DNA of 64,000 nt, from the NCBI GenBank assembly GCA_019685575.1, contig JABFQO010000008.1, positions 1 through 64,000 of the forward strand, given 5' to 3'. The DNA is from Candidatus Bathyarchaeota archaeon A05DMB-4 (lineage in GTDB: Archaea; Thermoproteota; Bathyarchaeia; Bathyarchaeales; SOJC01). A program made the translations under genes and the position numbers. This document shows, one piece after another, positions 33,499 through 40,368 of the stretch. The notes beneath the pieces were generated by a model. The model had not been told where the DNA came from. It saw only the letters and a list, made by a program, of their open reading frames with translations, and searched no databases. How positions within the stretch are numbered: position 1 is the first letter of the stretch; each line of letters opens with the position of its first letter.

Positions 33499-33978
33499 TT
33501 ATCCTCCTGGGGCACCATGAAAGGGAACATTCTTCCACAAAATGTCCCACCAATCTTCTTCACTAATCGTTTCCTTTTGCACAAGAATTTCCATGACGCT
33601 ATTTAAAAGCTTATGGTGACGCTGCTCATCAGAAAAAATCGCCTCCAGAAGCAGCTTAACTTTTTCGTCCTTAACATGGCTCATTACCTCCTCCATACTC
33701 AAAATAGCCCTTTCCTCATCGGCAATGTGCTTCTTAACAAACTTCAACAACTCATCAAACTCACGCTGAGTAAGCGCAGGCGGAACCGTCGACAAAAGCT
33801 CGACAGCAGCCTTATACATCTCCCCGTGCTTCACAGAATCCAAAGAAATCCCCTTCAATACACCTTTAACTACGGGATTTCTGATCTTCACCAGAGCCTT
33901 GTTGATTGACTTCACAATCTTGTTTTCTAAGAAAACTTGCTTTTCAAAAAACTTTATCGTTTCCTCTTTTGAAAGCAT
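33499..33978 (-). CDS. Ferritin-like (rubrerythrin-type) four-helix protein
   Basis: A protein of about 159 aa predicted to be all-helical. Candidate diiron ligands are E in IKFFEKQVFLENKIV, E and H in SVKHGEMYKAAVE, DEE in KHIADEERAIL, and EQRHH in IFSDEQRHHKLL. This resembles ferritin-like/rubrerythrin domains without a rubredoxin. It may handle peroxide or iron. The start at about 33978 (MLSKEETIKF) follows GAGGAG by 6 bases. It is encoded just upstream of ferredoxin on the same strand, suggesting a redox pair. Confidence 0.8.
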   Translation of the reverse strand: MLSKEETIKFFEKQVFLENKIVKSINKALVKIRNPVVKGVLKGISLDSVKHGEMYKAAVELLSTVPPALTQREFDELLKFVKKHIADEERAILSMEEVMSHVKDEKVKLLLEAIFSDEQRHHKLLNSVMEILVQKETISEEDWWDILWKNVPFHGAPGG

Positions 33979-34011
33979 AAAGCACTCCTCGTGCCTACTC
34001 ATCCACCAAAA

Positions 34012-35022
34012 TTAATAAACCTTATGCGAAACATCCGATTTCACCAAAACCTGCAAAGGCTTCTCACCAACATTCCCATCAACATCAGGCGACGGAACAC
34101 GCTCGAACACTCCTAAACTCTTAGCAATTTCCGCCGAAACCTGAGCAAAATCCACAACCAACGCACGCATCTTCTCGAGCGTTTCCGCGATTCGCACTCC
34201 TTCTGCAGAGAGAAAATAGGTTTTTGGGCATCTTCGTTTAAAGGCAAGCTTTTTGCCCCTGAGCTTTCTGAGATATTTATAGGTTCTCCGCAATGAAATC
34301 TTCGTTTTCTCGGCCAACCTTTCCGCCGTGATACCCTCTTCAGGAATGTTTTCATGAACACGTTTCTCGGTTAACGAAAGCCTTTCAATGTTCGGGTTTC
34401 TTTTTGTTTTAAAGTAGAAAATATAATTATTTTCGTCCTGTTTTGCAATCAAGTTTGCCGCTTGAAGCCGCTCCAACGCTCTTGGTAAACTTTTGATTTG
34501 AATACGAGATTTCAATTCTTCAAAAGTTCTTGGCTTTTCAAACAACACCCGTATAATTTCTTCCTCATAGCATTCCGAATGAGGCGACAAAACCTCTCCG
34601 ATGTCGCGAAGATCGTTGAATAACCGATTAACTTCTGCACCAAACATCGTCGCACGGTAACAACCCGAATTAGACAAAATTAACCCCACCGCCGCAAGAG
34701 GCTGAATATACTCGTTTATAATCGTTTTTTGACTATGAACATAACCGTGCTTCTTTAACTCTTTCTGAAGCAAAGAAACAGAAAAACGGTTCTCCGCAAG
34801 AATCCCGAGAATCTCCAAACGCCTCTTATTTTTCAAAACATTCAAAAGCCTATTCTGAAAACCCTTCTGCGAAATCACACCGTAAAGACGCTTAAGCTCG
34901 TTCTTAAACCTCCAAACATCGCACCCCTCAACACACTCCAACGGAGTCAACGGCCGACAACTTCCACACTTCTCATCAAGCTTCTCAAGCGTCTGTGCTA
35001 AAAGTGTTTTTTCACTTGCCAT
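34012..35022 (-). CDS. Multi-domain winged-helix transcriptional regulator
   Basis: About 336 aa. An N-terminal Cys set (CGSCRPLTPLECVEGC) could bind metal. Three winged-helix-like segments follow, around NKRRLEILGILAENRFSVS, EEEIIRVLFEKPRTFEEL and ERLAEKTKISLRRTYKYLRK. It is a predicted archaeal transcription factor with possible redox or metal sensing. It is transcribed divergently from an XRE-type regulator across a region with repeated operator-like sequences, so it may be the regulator of that site. ATG 35022 is the likely start; upstream in-frame ATGs lack an SD. Confidence 0.78.
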   Translation of the reverse strand: MASEKTLLAQTLEKLDEKCGSCRPLTPLECVEGCDVWRFKNELKRLYGVISQKGFQNRLLNVLKNKRRLEILGILAENRFSVSLLQKELKKHGYVHSQKTIINEYIQPLAAVGLILSNSGCYRATMFGAEVNRLFNDLRDIGEVLSPHSECYEEEIIRVLFEKPRTFEELKSRIQIKSLPRALERLQAANLIAKQDENNYIFYFKTKRNPNIERLSLTEKRVHENIPEEGITAERLAEKTKISLRRTYKYLRKLRGKKLAFKRRCPKTYFLSAEGVRIAETLEKMRALVVDFAQVSAEIAKSLGVFERVPSPDVDGNVGEKPLQVLVKSDVSHKVY

Positions 35023-35154
35023 CTTATTCTTTCTTCCACGCATCGCCATACAGCCACACCTTGTGACGTATGCAAAAGGCGTCATCGGAGACGTTCTCGA
35101 ACGATTGTTGAAAGGAGGAGGGAGAGTTGCGCATTCTTGTCTTCCTCAACCCCT

Positions 35155-35190
35155 TATGACATACGTCATTATATTTATGACATACGTCAT
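35155..35190 (+). promoter_or_regulatory. Tandem 15-bp operator repeats
   Basis: The identical 15-mers TATGACATACGTCAT occur at 35155-35169 and 35176-35190. Their centres are 21 bp (two helical turns) apart, placing them on the same DNA face. Each is an imperfect dyad (TGAC..GTCA). A third, inverted half-like copy, TGACGTATG, is at 35064-35072. They lie directly upstream of a TATA box between two divergent regulator genes, so they are probably transcription-factor binding sites. Confidence 0.7.
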
Positions 35191-35191
35191 G

Positions 35192-35201
35192 CTTATATAT
35201 C
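35192..35201 (+). promoter_or_regulatory. TATA box of XRE-type regulator gene
   Basis: CTTATATATC begins 2 bp after the second operator repeat and 31 bp before the GTG start at 35223, a spacing expected for a leaderless or very short-leader transcript. A protein bound at the repeats would abut TBP/TFB. Confidence 0.7.
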
Positions 35202-35222
35202 TTTCCCCACACTTTATCCACG

Positions 35223-35621
35223 GTGAAAAGTCGGTTGTTTCCGCCTTGCGAAGTTGCGTCAAAATCTGTGGTTCCGGCGATTAAAGCCTCGATAGCCATA
35301 CGGCTTGTGGAGTCGTACAATATGAGGCAGAAGGAAGTTGCTGCGCTTTTGGGTTTGTCGCAGTCTGCGGTAAGTAAGTATACGACGGGTGCCCGGGGTT
35401 ACGTGTTGAGGGTTGATGAAATAGAAGAAGCGAAACCAATTATTGCTGAGATTGTCGCGATGTTGGCTAATGGAAGTGCCGAGCGAATTAGGGTTTTGGA
35501 GAAATTCTGTGAGGTTTGTATGTTAGTTAGAAGGAAAGGTTTGATGTGTCAGTTTTGTGAGAAAATGGATCCTTTGTTGAAAATCGGAAAATGTGATTAT
35601 TGCTTGGTTGATGATCGTTAG
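35223..35621 (+). CDS. XRE-type HTH transcriptional regulator with Cys-rich tail
   Basis: A 132-aa protein of the COG2522-like archaeal regulator group. The N-terminus is LFPPCEVASKSVVPAIKASI, and the HTH is MRQKEVAALLGLSQSAVSKY (about 34-53) followed by TTGARGY. The C-terminal Cys segment reads FCEVCMLVRRKGLMCQFC ... CDYC, likely a zinc or Fe-S site. It is probably leaderless from the TATA at 35192. Divergence from the multi-wHTH gene and shared operator repeats suggest mutual or autoregulation. Confidence 0.88.
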   Translation: MKSRLFPPCEVASKSVVPAIKASIAIRLVESYNMRQKEVAALLGLSQSAVSKYTTGARGYVLRVDEIEEAKPIIAEIVAMLANGSAERIRVLEKFCEVCMLVRRKGLMCQFCEKMDPLLKIGKCDYCLVDDR

Positions 35622-35649
35622 ATTTGCTTCTTGCAATGGTTTATGCGGT

Positions 35650-36306
35650 TTAGTTTTTGCGGTTTCCTATTTTTCTTAGGCCTTCTAGGATTTGTTCGAC
35701 TGCTTTTTCGGGTGGCATGTCGATGTTTTCGCATTTGAAGTTTACGAAGGGTACTTTGTTTTTGTAGTATTCGAGTATCGGTTGAGTTTGTTTTTTGTAG
35801 ATTTCTATTCGGTCTTTGATAACGTCTTCTTTGTCGTCTTCGCGTTGGTATAGTTCGCCGCCGCATTTGTCGCAGATGCCGTCTTTTTTTGGTTTTAGGT
35901 TTAGTAGGTTGTAGATGGCTCCGCAGTTTTTGCAGATTCTTCGGCTTGAGAGTCTTGCGGTTATTATGTGGTCGGGTACTTGAAGGTTTATGATGGCGTT
36001 GATTTTTGTGATTTTGTCTAGGGCTTTGGCTTGTTCGATTGTTCTTGGGAAGCCGTCGAGGATGAAGCCTTTTTTGCAGTCTTCACGGTTGATTCTTTCT
36101 TTTAAAACTTCGATTACGATTTCATCTGGTACGAGTTGGCCGCTTTTTAGGTATTTTTCAACTTTTTTGCCTGTTGGTGTACCTTGTTTTATTGTTTCTC
36201 TGAAAATGTCGCCTGTGGCGATTGCGGGTATGCCGAGTTGGTTTTGGAGTCTTGTGGCGTATGTGCCTTTTCCTGAGCCTGGTGGGCCGAAGATGATGAG
36301 GTTCAT
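35650..36306 (-). CDS. adk: Adenylate kinase (zinc-LID type)
   Basis: A 218-aa bacterial-type adenylate kinase interconverting ATP + AMP and 2 ADP. The P-loop is GPPGSGKGT (7-15), the NMP-binding domain shows ATGDIFRETI, and FILDGFPRTIEQA is conserved. The LID carries two Cys pairs (CKNC and CDKC), a structural zinc site. This differs from the trimeric short Adk of many crenarchaea. It is convergent with the XRE regulator and shares an upstream region with the divergent TrmO gene. Confidence 0.96.
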   Translation of the reverse strand: MNLIIFGPPGSGKGTYATRLQNQLGIPAIATGDIFRETIKQGTPTGKKVEKYLKSGQLVPDEIVIEVLKERINREDCKKGFILDGFPRTIEQAKALDKITKINAIINLQVPDHIITARLSSRRICKNCGAIYNLLNLKPKKDGICDKCGGELYQREDDKEDVIKDRIEIYKKQTQPILEYYKNKVPFVNFKCENIDMPPEKAVEQILEGLRKIGNRKN

Positions 36307-36369
36307 TGTTTGTCACGTTGGTTGTTGTGGTGGTGTTAAGGCTTAAAAAGTTTAACTGTTTCTTTTTGT

Positions 36370-36828
36370 GTGTGGGGTTGTTTGTGGTTGGTGGGTGAAG
36401 AGTTTAAGGTTGTGCCTATTGGTGTGGTTGAGGTTGTTGATGATGCGAAGGGTTTGTCTTGGGTGAGGATTTTGCCCGAGTTTTGTGATGGGCTTTTTCG
36501 TTTGGATGAGTTTTCGCACGTGATTGTTTTTTATTGGTTTCATTTGCGTGACGATGTGAAGGAGCGTCGTGTTTTGCGTGTGGTTCCTAAGCGGCATGGT
36601 GCAAAGTCTGAGGTTGGTGTGTTTGCGTCAAGAAGCCCTAGCCGGCCGAACCCGATTGGTTTTTGTGTAGTTGAGCTTGTTAGGGTTGATGGGTGTGTTT
36701 TGGTTGTGAGGGGGCTTGATGCGTTTGTGGGTTCTCCTGTGATTGATGTTAAGCCGTATTTGCCTCGTGGTGATTTTGTTTCTAGTGCTAGGGCTCCGGC
36801 GTGGGTGAATCAGGGGCCGTCGACGTGA
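36370..36828 (+). CDS. tRNA t6A37 N6-methyltransferase TrmO-like protein
   Basis: A 152-aa beta-barrel protein of the TrmO/VirR (UPF0066) family, which methylates t6A37 using SAM. Hallmarks are RLDEFSHVIVFYWFH and the signature VFASRSPSRPNPIGFC, then LDAFVGSPVIDVKPYLP. The GTG at 36370 is the first start; a TTG five codons on (MVGEEFKVVPIG) may be the true one. The C-terminal extension of E. coli TrmO is absent, as in archaeal members. Confidence 0.93.
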   Translation: MWGCLWLVGEEFKVVPIGVVEVVDDAKGLSWVRILPEFCDGLFRLDEFSHVIVFYWFHLRDDVKERRVLRVVPKRHGAKSEVGVFASRSPSRPNPIGFCVVELVRVDGCVLVVRGLDAFVGSPVIDVKPYLPRGDFVSSARAPAWVNQGPST

Positions 36829-36842
36829 AAAAGGCGTTTTTG

Positions 36843-37406
36843 TTATTTTTCTTTGGCTATCATGACTTCGGTTGCTTTTATTACGGCTGTTACTTTGTCG
36901 CCGGTTGTTATGTTGAGTTCTTCTACGGCTTCGCGTGAAATTATTGCGGTGATTGTCGTTGGGGTTTGGATTTCTATTTTGATGCTGGCTGTGACGTTGC
37001 CTTTTTCTACGTTTTTGACCGTGCCTCTTATTTGGTTTCTTGCGCTTATTTTCAATCCTATTGCCATCCAGTATTGTTCGTCTTCCAGTATTTCGCCAAC
37101 GTAGTTTTCTGCTCGTTTGAATTCTTTTAGCAGGTTTTCTCCGAGTGGAGTTAGTGTGGTTTTGCCGCCGCCTTTTTTTCCTCCTTTTTGTGTGTTGACG
37201 ATGGGTTGTTGGAGGGTTTTTTCCATTTTTTTCAAGTAGGTCCACACGTATTTGTAGGACATGCCGAGTGTTTGGGCGGTTTTTTTGAGGTTTTTTTGTT
37301 GTTTTATGGTTTGAAGTATGTTGGCTCCGCCCTTGCCGAGTATGGGTTGGCCTTCTGTTTCTAGCCAGATTTTTGCGGTGGGCTTGGGTTTTTTGTTGGC
37401 GGGCAT
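36843..37406 (-). CDS. ModE-like molybdate-responsive regulator
   Basis: A 187-aa protein. An N-terminal ModE-type winged helix contains ANILQTIKQQKNLKKTAQTL and YVWTYLKKME with a Gly/Lys-rich wing. A C-terminal TOBE (Mop) domain carries ARNQIRGTVKNVEKGNVTAS and TTGDKVTAVIKATEVMIA, which binds oxyanions in this family. It has one TOBE unit, so two subunits would pair to form the site. No molybdate transporter or molybdoenzyme is in the window. Element A copy 3 lies 84 bp upstream of its start. Confidence 0.9.
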   Translation of the reverse strand: MPANKKPKPTAKIWLETEGQPILGKGGANILQTIKQQKNLKKTAQTLGMSYKYVWTYLKKMEKTLQQPIVNTQKGGKKGGGKTTLTPLGENLLKEFKRAENYVGEILEDEQYWMAIGLKISARNQIRGTVKNVEKGNVTASIKIEIQTPTTITAIISREAVEELNITTGDKVTAVIKATEVMIAKEK

Positions 37407-37489
37407 TGTGTTAGATAGTTTGTTTGGTGCGTATTAAAAGTTTCAACGGTAGTTTCTGCTTTTTTGTGGGCGTGTCGCGCTTCTCTCCC

Positions 37490-37539
37490 CCCTCTTCCAT
37501 ATATGATCCTATTAGGATCCAAATATACGGCAAATATGA
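37490..37539 (-). repeat. 50-bp dispersed element A, copy 3
   Basis: Minus-orientation copy. Read on its own strand it has GGATCCTAATAGGATC, making the 15-bp centre a perfect odd-length palindrome. It lies between the ModE start and the 3' end of the acyl-CoA synthetase beta gene. Its tail GGGGGGAGAGAAGCGCGACAC matches the tails of copies 2 and 4. Confidence 0.9.
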
Positions 37540-37567
37540 TGAGAGAACTGTTGGTCTTCTTTTGGGT

Positions 37568-38263
37568 TTATTCGAGGATTATTCGGGCGTCGACGGTTTT
37601 TGCGCCTTTTTCGTAGACCATTATTGGGTTTAGGTCGAGTTCTTTTATTTCTGGATAATCCATTACTAGTTTGGATGTGGCTAACAAGATTTTGACTATG
37701 GCTTTTGTGTCTGCGGGTGGTTGACCTCGGTAGCCTTGGAGGAGCGGGTAGGCTTTTACCTCGGTTATCATTTCCTTCGCTTCTTGCTCGGTTATTGGTG
37801 CGATTTTGAAAGTGACGTCTTTTAGGATTTCTACGAAGATTCCACCCAAGCCGAACATAAGGGTTTGGCCAAATTGTGGGTCTTTCAGCGCGCCCACGAT
37901 GACTTCTGTTGAAGCCGGCGCCATCTCTTGCACTACGACTCCTGCGATTCGGGCTTTTGTGTTGTGTTTTTTTACGTTTTGCAGAATTGTTTTGTAGGCC
38001 TTTCTAACCTCTTGTGGCTTCTCAATACCCACAATGACGCCGCCCACGTCGAACTTATGAACAACATCGGGCGAAACAATCTTCATCACAACCGGAAAGC
38101 CTATTTTCTCGGCAAACTTTACTGCCTCGTCCTCGTTCTGGGCGATTGTGAATTTTGTAACTGGAATACCGTACTCCATGCAGACGGTTTTCGCTTCGGT
38201 TTCGAGCAGGTTTTTCCTTTGTTCTTTGCGTGCTTGTGCGAAGATTTCGGAAACTTTACTCAT
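37568..38263 (-). CDS. ADP-forming acyl-CoA synthetase, beta (ATP-grasp) subunit
   Basis: A 231-aa ATP-grasp subunit of acetyl/acyl-CoA synthetase (ADP-forming), which makes ATP from acyl-CoA in fermentative archaea. Features are YGIPVTKFTIAQNEDEAVKF, GFPVVMKIVSPDVVHKFDVG, LMFGLGGIFVEILKDVTFKI and LDLNPIMVYEKG. The alpha (CoA-ligase) subunit is not adjacent. Functionally it complements KorABC, whose acyl-CoA product it could use for substrate-level phosphorylation. Confidence 0.93.
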   Translation of the reverse strand: MSKVSEIFAQARKEQRKNLLETEAKTVCMEYGIPVTKFTIAQNEDEAVKFAEKIGFPVVMKIVSPDVVHKFDVGGVIVGIEKPQEVRKAYKTILQNVKKHNTKARIAGVVVQEMAPASTEVIVGALKDPQFGQTLMFGLGGIFVEILKDVTFKIAPITEQEAKEMITEVKAYPLLQGYRGQPPADTKAIVKILLATSKLVMDYPEIKELDLNPIMVYEKGAKTVDARIILE

Positions 38264-38382
38264 AAGGATTCATCCTTTAATGCAAGAGAGTTATGTTTGT
38301 GAAGTAAAAGACGTTCATGTATTTTAATCTTAAACTTCGCGGTTTTCTGTAACGCGTATTCTTACCGATCACCAGAGCTCTC

Positions 38383-38412
38383 CACATTGTGCTATGCAGA
38401 AACGATACTAGA
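38383..38412 (+). repeat. 30-bp element B, copy 2
   Basis: Exact duplicate of 32903-32932. It is followed by CCTAGAGAAGGTGTGC, which resembles the flank of element A copy 1 (GGGCCTAGAAACGCGGC). A short frame, VQLQKVLKLLDNSYRTVKKA, begins at GTG 38425 and ends at 38508; it has no known family. Confidence 0.85.
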
Positions 38413-38522
38413 CCTAGAGAAGGTGTGCAATTGCAGAAAGTGCTAAAACTACTAGACAATTCGTATCGTACAGTAAAGAAGGCAATGGGCATCTGTACAG
38501 TAGCATGAAATGGAATATCGAC

Positions 38523-38990
38523 CTATGGTGGCGGTGGCGGGGGCCAACCGCTCTCGTAGTACCACAGGAATGTTTCGCCGTCGGCTACTGCATATGCGTC
38601 TGGGCTTATATCTATGCGTGTCCAATTGGATAAGTTCGTGTCCCATTTCCACCAAACCCACCCGTGAGTAGCGTTGGCCGCTATGTTGTTTATTGATTTT
38701 ACGTAGACGCCGAAACCAGCGAAAGTGTCGTAAGTGACGTTTGCGATGGCTTTTGTGACTTTGAACAACGTCATTCCAGTTAACACTTTTGTGTTGTTGC
38801 TCCACATTCTAACCACTGGAAACGTGGCTCCGTAGTCTATCCCAATGTTGACGTAGATGGGTACGCCTCCGATCCTATTAGTAAACTCGGCATATTGAAG
38901 CCAATAATACGCAGCCAGAAACGACGCAACTATTGCCCAAGACGCGAACACCATGGCGAGAATTGTCCACTTATTCTTTATGGTTTTCAA
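38523..38990 (-). CDS. DUF4430-like membrane-anchored binding protein
   Basis: About 155 aa. An N-terminal anchor helix (ILAMVFASWAIVASFLAAYY) precedes a domain with the DUF4430 (transcobalamin/intrinsic-factor C-terminal-like) pattern: GFGVYVKSINNIAANATHGW, then WWKWDTNLSNW and a late DGETFLWYYESG. A poly-Pro end follows. TTG 38990, 5 bases after GGTGA, overlaps the stop of the upstream transporter gene. The pairing suggests a surface receptor feeding that transporter. Ligand unknown; a corrinoid is one possibility. Confidence 0.68.
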   Translation of the reverse strand: MKTIKNKWTILAMVFASWAIVASFLAAYYWLQYAEFTNRIGGVPIYVNIGIDYGATFPVVRMWSNNTKVLTGMTLFKVTKAIANVTYDTFAGFGVYVKSINNIAANATHGWVWWKWDTNLSNWTRIDISPDAYAVADGETFLWYYESGWPPPPPP

Positions 38991-39525
38991 CTTGTTCACC
39001 TTTTGTAACTTTAAAAACCGCATTAATCGTAGGTACACACCCCAACCCAAAAAAGACAGCATTACTAATCACGTGGAAAAGCCCGAACGGAAAAAATCCA
39101 ATAACAACGGCTAGGATAACGTTTACGCCGCTGACGTAGCCGAAGACAATATTCGTGAATACGTCGTAAGTTAACGTTAAGAATATGCCAAGTGTTCCGA
39201 AGAAAACATACGCATTAAGCGTTTCACTTTTAAGCTCTTCTGAATCGAAACCTTTCCTAACCAACCCACCAGCAATCCCGTAAATCATCTCAGAAAACAT
39301 CGTCGCCAACAAAATCGGCAAAACAAAACCCTGAGGATTCAACGTTCCATAAACCGACCAAGAAACCACACCAATCAAAACACCCACAACCGATCCAAAA
39401 CAAAAACCACCCACAAAAACAATAAAATCCATCAACTTCACATTCCACACGCCGATAAGCGCGTAATTAGTGCCAATCGAAAGCGCAACAAGACAAGCTA
39501 TTACCGCAATTCGCAGAGTCTGCAT
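38971..39525 (-). CDS. ECF-transporter S-component-like membrane protein
   Basis: About 184 aa with five to six TM helices. MQTLRIAVIACLVALSIGTN at the start and DFIVFVGGFCFGSVVGVLIG with LPILLATMFSEMIYGIAGGL are typical of S components, the substrate-binding proteins of energy-coupling-factor vitamin transporters. No EcfA/T genes are nearby, so it would share a remote module. ATG 39525 is preferred; the frame is open to 39651 but would overlap the divergent MBL gene. It forms an operon with the DUF4430-like gene. Confidence 0.75.
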   Translation of the reverse strand: MQTLRIAVIACLVALSIGTNYALIGVWNVKLMDFIVFVGGFCFGSVVGVLIGVVSWSVYGTLNPQGFVLPILLATMFSEMIYGIAGGLVRKGFDSEELKSETLNAYVFFGTLGIFLTLTYDVFTNIVFGYVSGVNVILAVVIGFFPFGLFHVISNAVFFGLGCVPTINAVFKVTKGEQVENHKE

Positions 39526-39625
39526 ATTCGATTCTCTGTAGTTGGTTGGATAATCCATCCATATAAAACTTTCCACTCGCCCTCCATAAAGTAAATATTC
39601 GTGAACGAGGATAAATCCAAATTCG

Positions 39626-40282
39626 GTGGAAGAATTGGTTCTTTCTGTCAAATGGTTGGCGCACGCAGGCTTTCAGATTAAGACGGGAAACAAAGTAATC
39701 TACATTGACTTGGAGGAGCATTGCGAAGCAGGGGAGAAAGCCGACTTGATCCTCGTCACGCACTCGCACTATGATCACTGTGACACGGCGAAGATTGGGG
39801 AGGTTCGGAAGAAAGACGCGGTCGTCATAGCGCCGAAGGATTGCGTTTCAAAAATCGGCGGCGTCGTTAAATCCTTGAAACCGGGAGAAGAAGTTGCTAT
39901 TGGCGACGTACATGTTAGGGCCGTGGAGGCTTATAACAATAAGCGTTTTCGGTCACCGGGGAATCCTTTTCATCCCAAGGGCTTTGGTGTGGGCTATTTG
40001 ATAACTGTCGAGGGCAAGACTGTTTATCACGCTGGAGACACCGACTTTATTCCTGAAATGCGTGGTCTTAAAGGAATAGATGTGGCTTTGCTTCCGACGG
40101 GCGACACGTACACCATGGACTATGCTGACGCGGCTGAGGCTGCGTTGGCGATTAACCCGAAAATCGCTGTGCCCATGCATACATGGGGCAAGGATATGTC
40201 TGAGTTCAAGAAGCGGGTTGAAGCAGGCTCGAAAACGAAGGTTATGATTCTGCGGGAAGACGAAGAATTCCAAGTGCTTTAG
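39626..40282 (+). CDS. Metal-dependent hydrolase of the MBL fold (UPF0173-like)
   Basis: A 218-aa protein. The motif THSHYDHCD (HxHxDH) is followed by VYHAGDTDFIPEM (metal-bridging Asp) and the terminal VPMHTWGKDMSEF. This is the layout of UPF0173/YtkL-like beta-lactamase-fold hydrolases related to UlaG. The substrate is unknown. GTG 39626 is the start, and it is transcribed divergently from the S-component-like gene. Confidence 0.9.
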   Translation: MEELVLSVKWLAHAGFQIKTGNKVIYIDLEEHCEAGEKADLILVTHSHYDHCDTAKIGEVRKKDAVVIAPKDCVSKIGGVVKSLKPGEEVAIGDVHVRAVEAYNNKRFRSPGNPFHPKGFGVGYLITVEGKTVYHAGDTDFIPEMRGLKGIDVALLPTGDTYTMDYADAAEAALAINPKIAVPMHTWGKDMSEFKKRVEAGSKTKVMILREDEEFQVL

Positions 40283-40368
40283 CGTTTACTTCGGGCAGTA
40301 GAAATTTCTACGGAAAACCTATAATCTCCGGTTCTCACTATTCCTAAGTTAAAATTTCGCAGAGATGC

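Noticed and set aside
36628-37245. 205-codon minus-strand frame rich in Arg, Asn, Lys and Thr overlapping TrmO and ModE
   Set aside because: It is a shadow of two well-supported genes in other frames; its composition is that of antisense translation.
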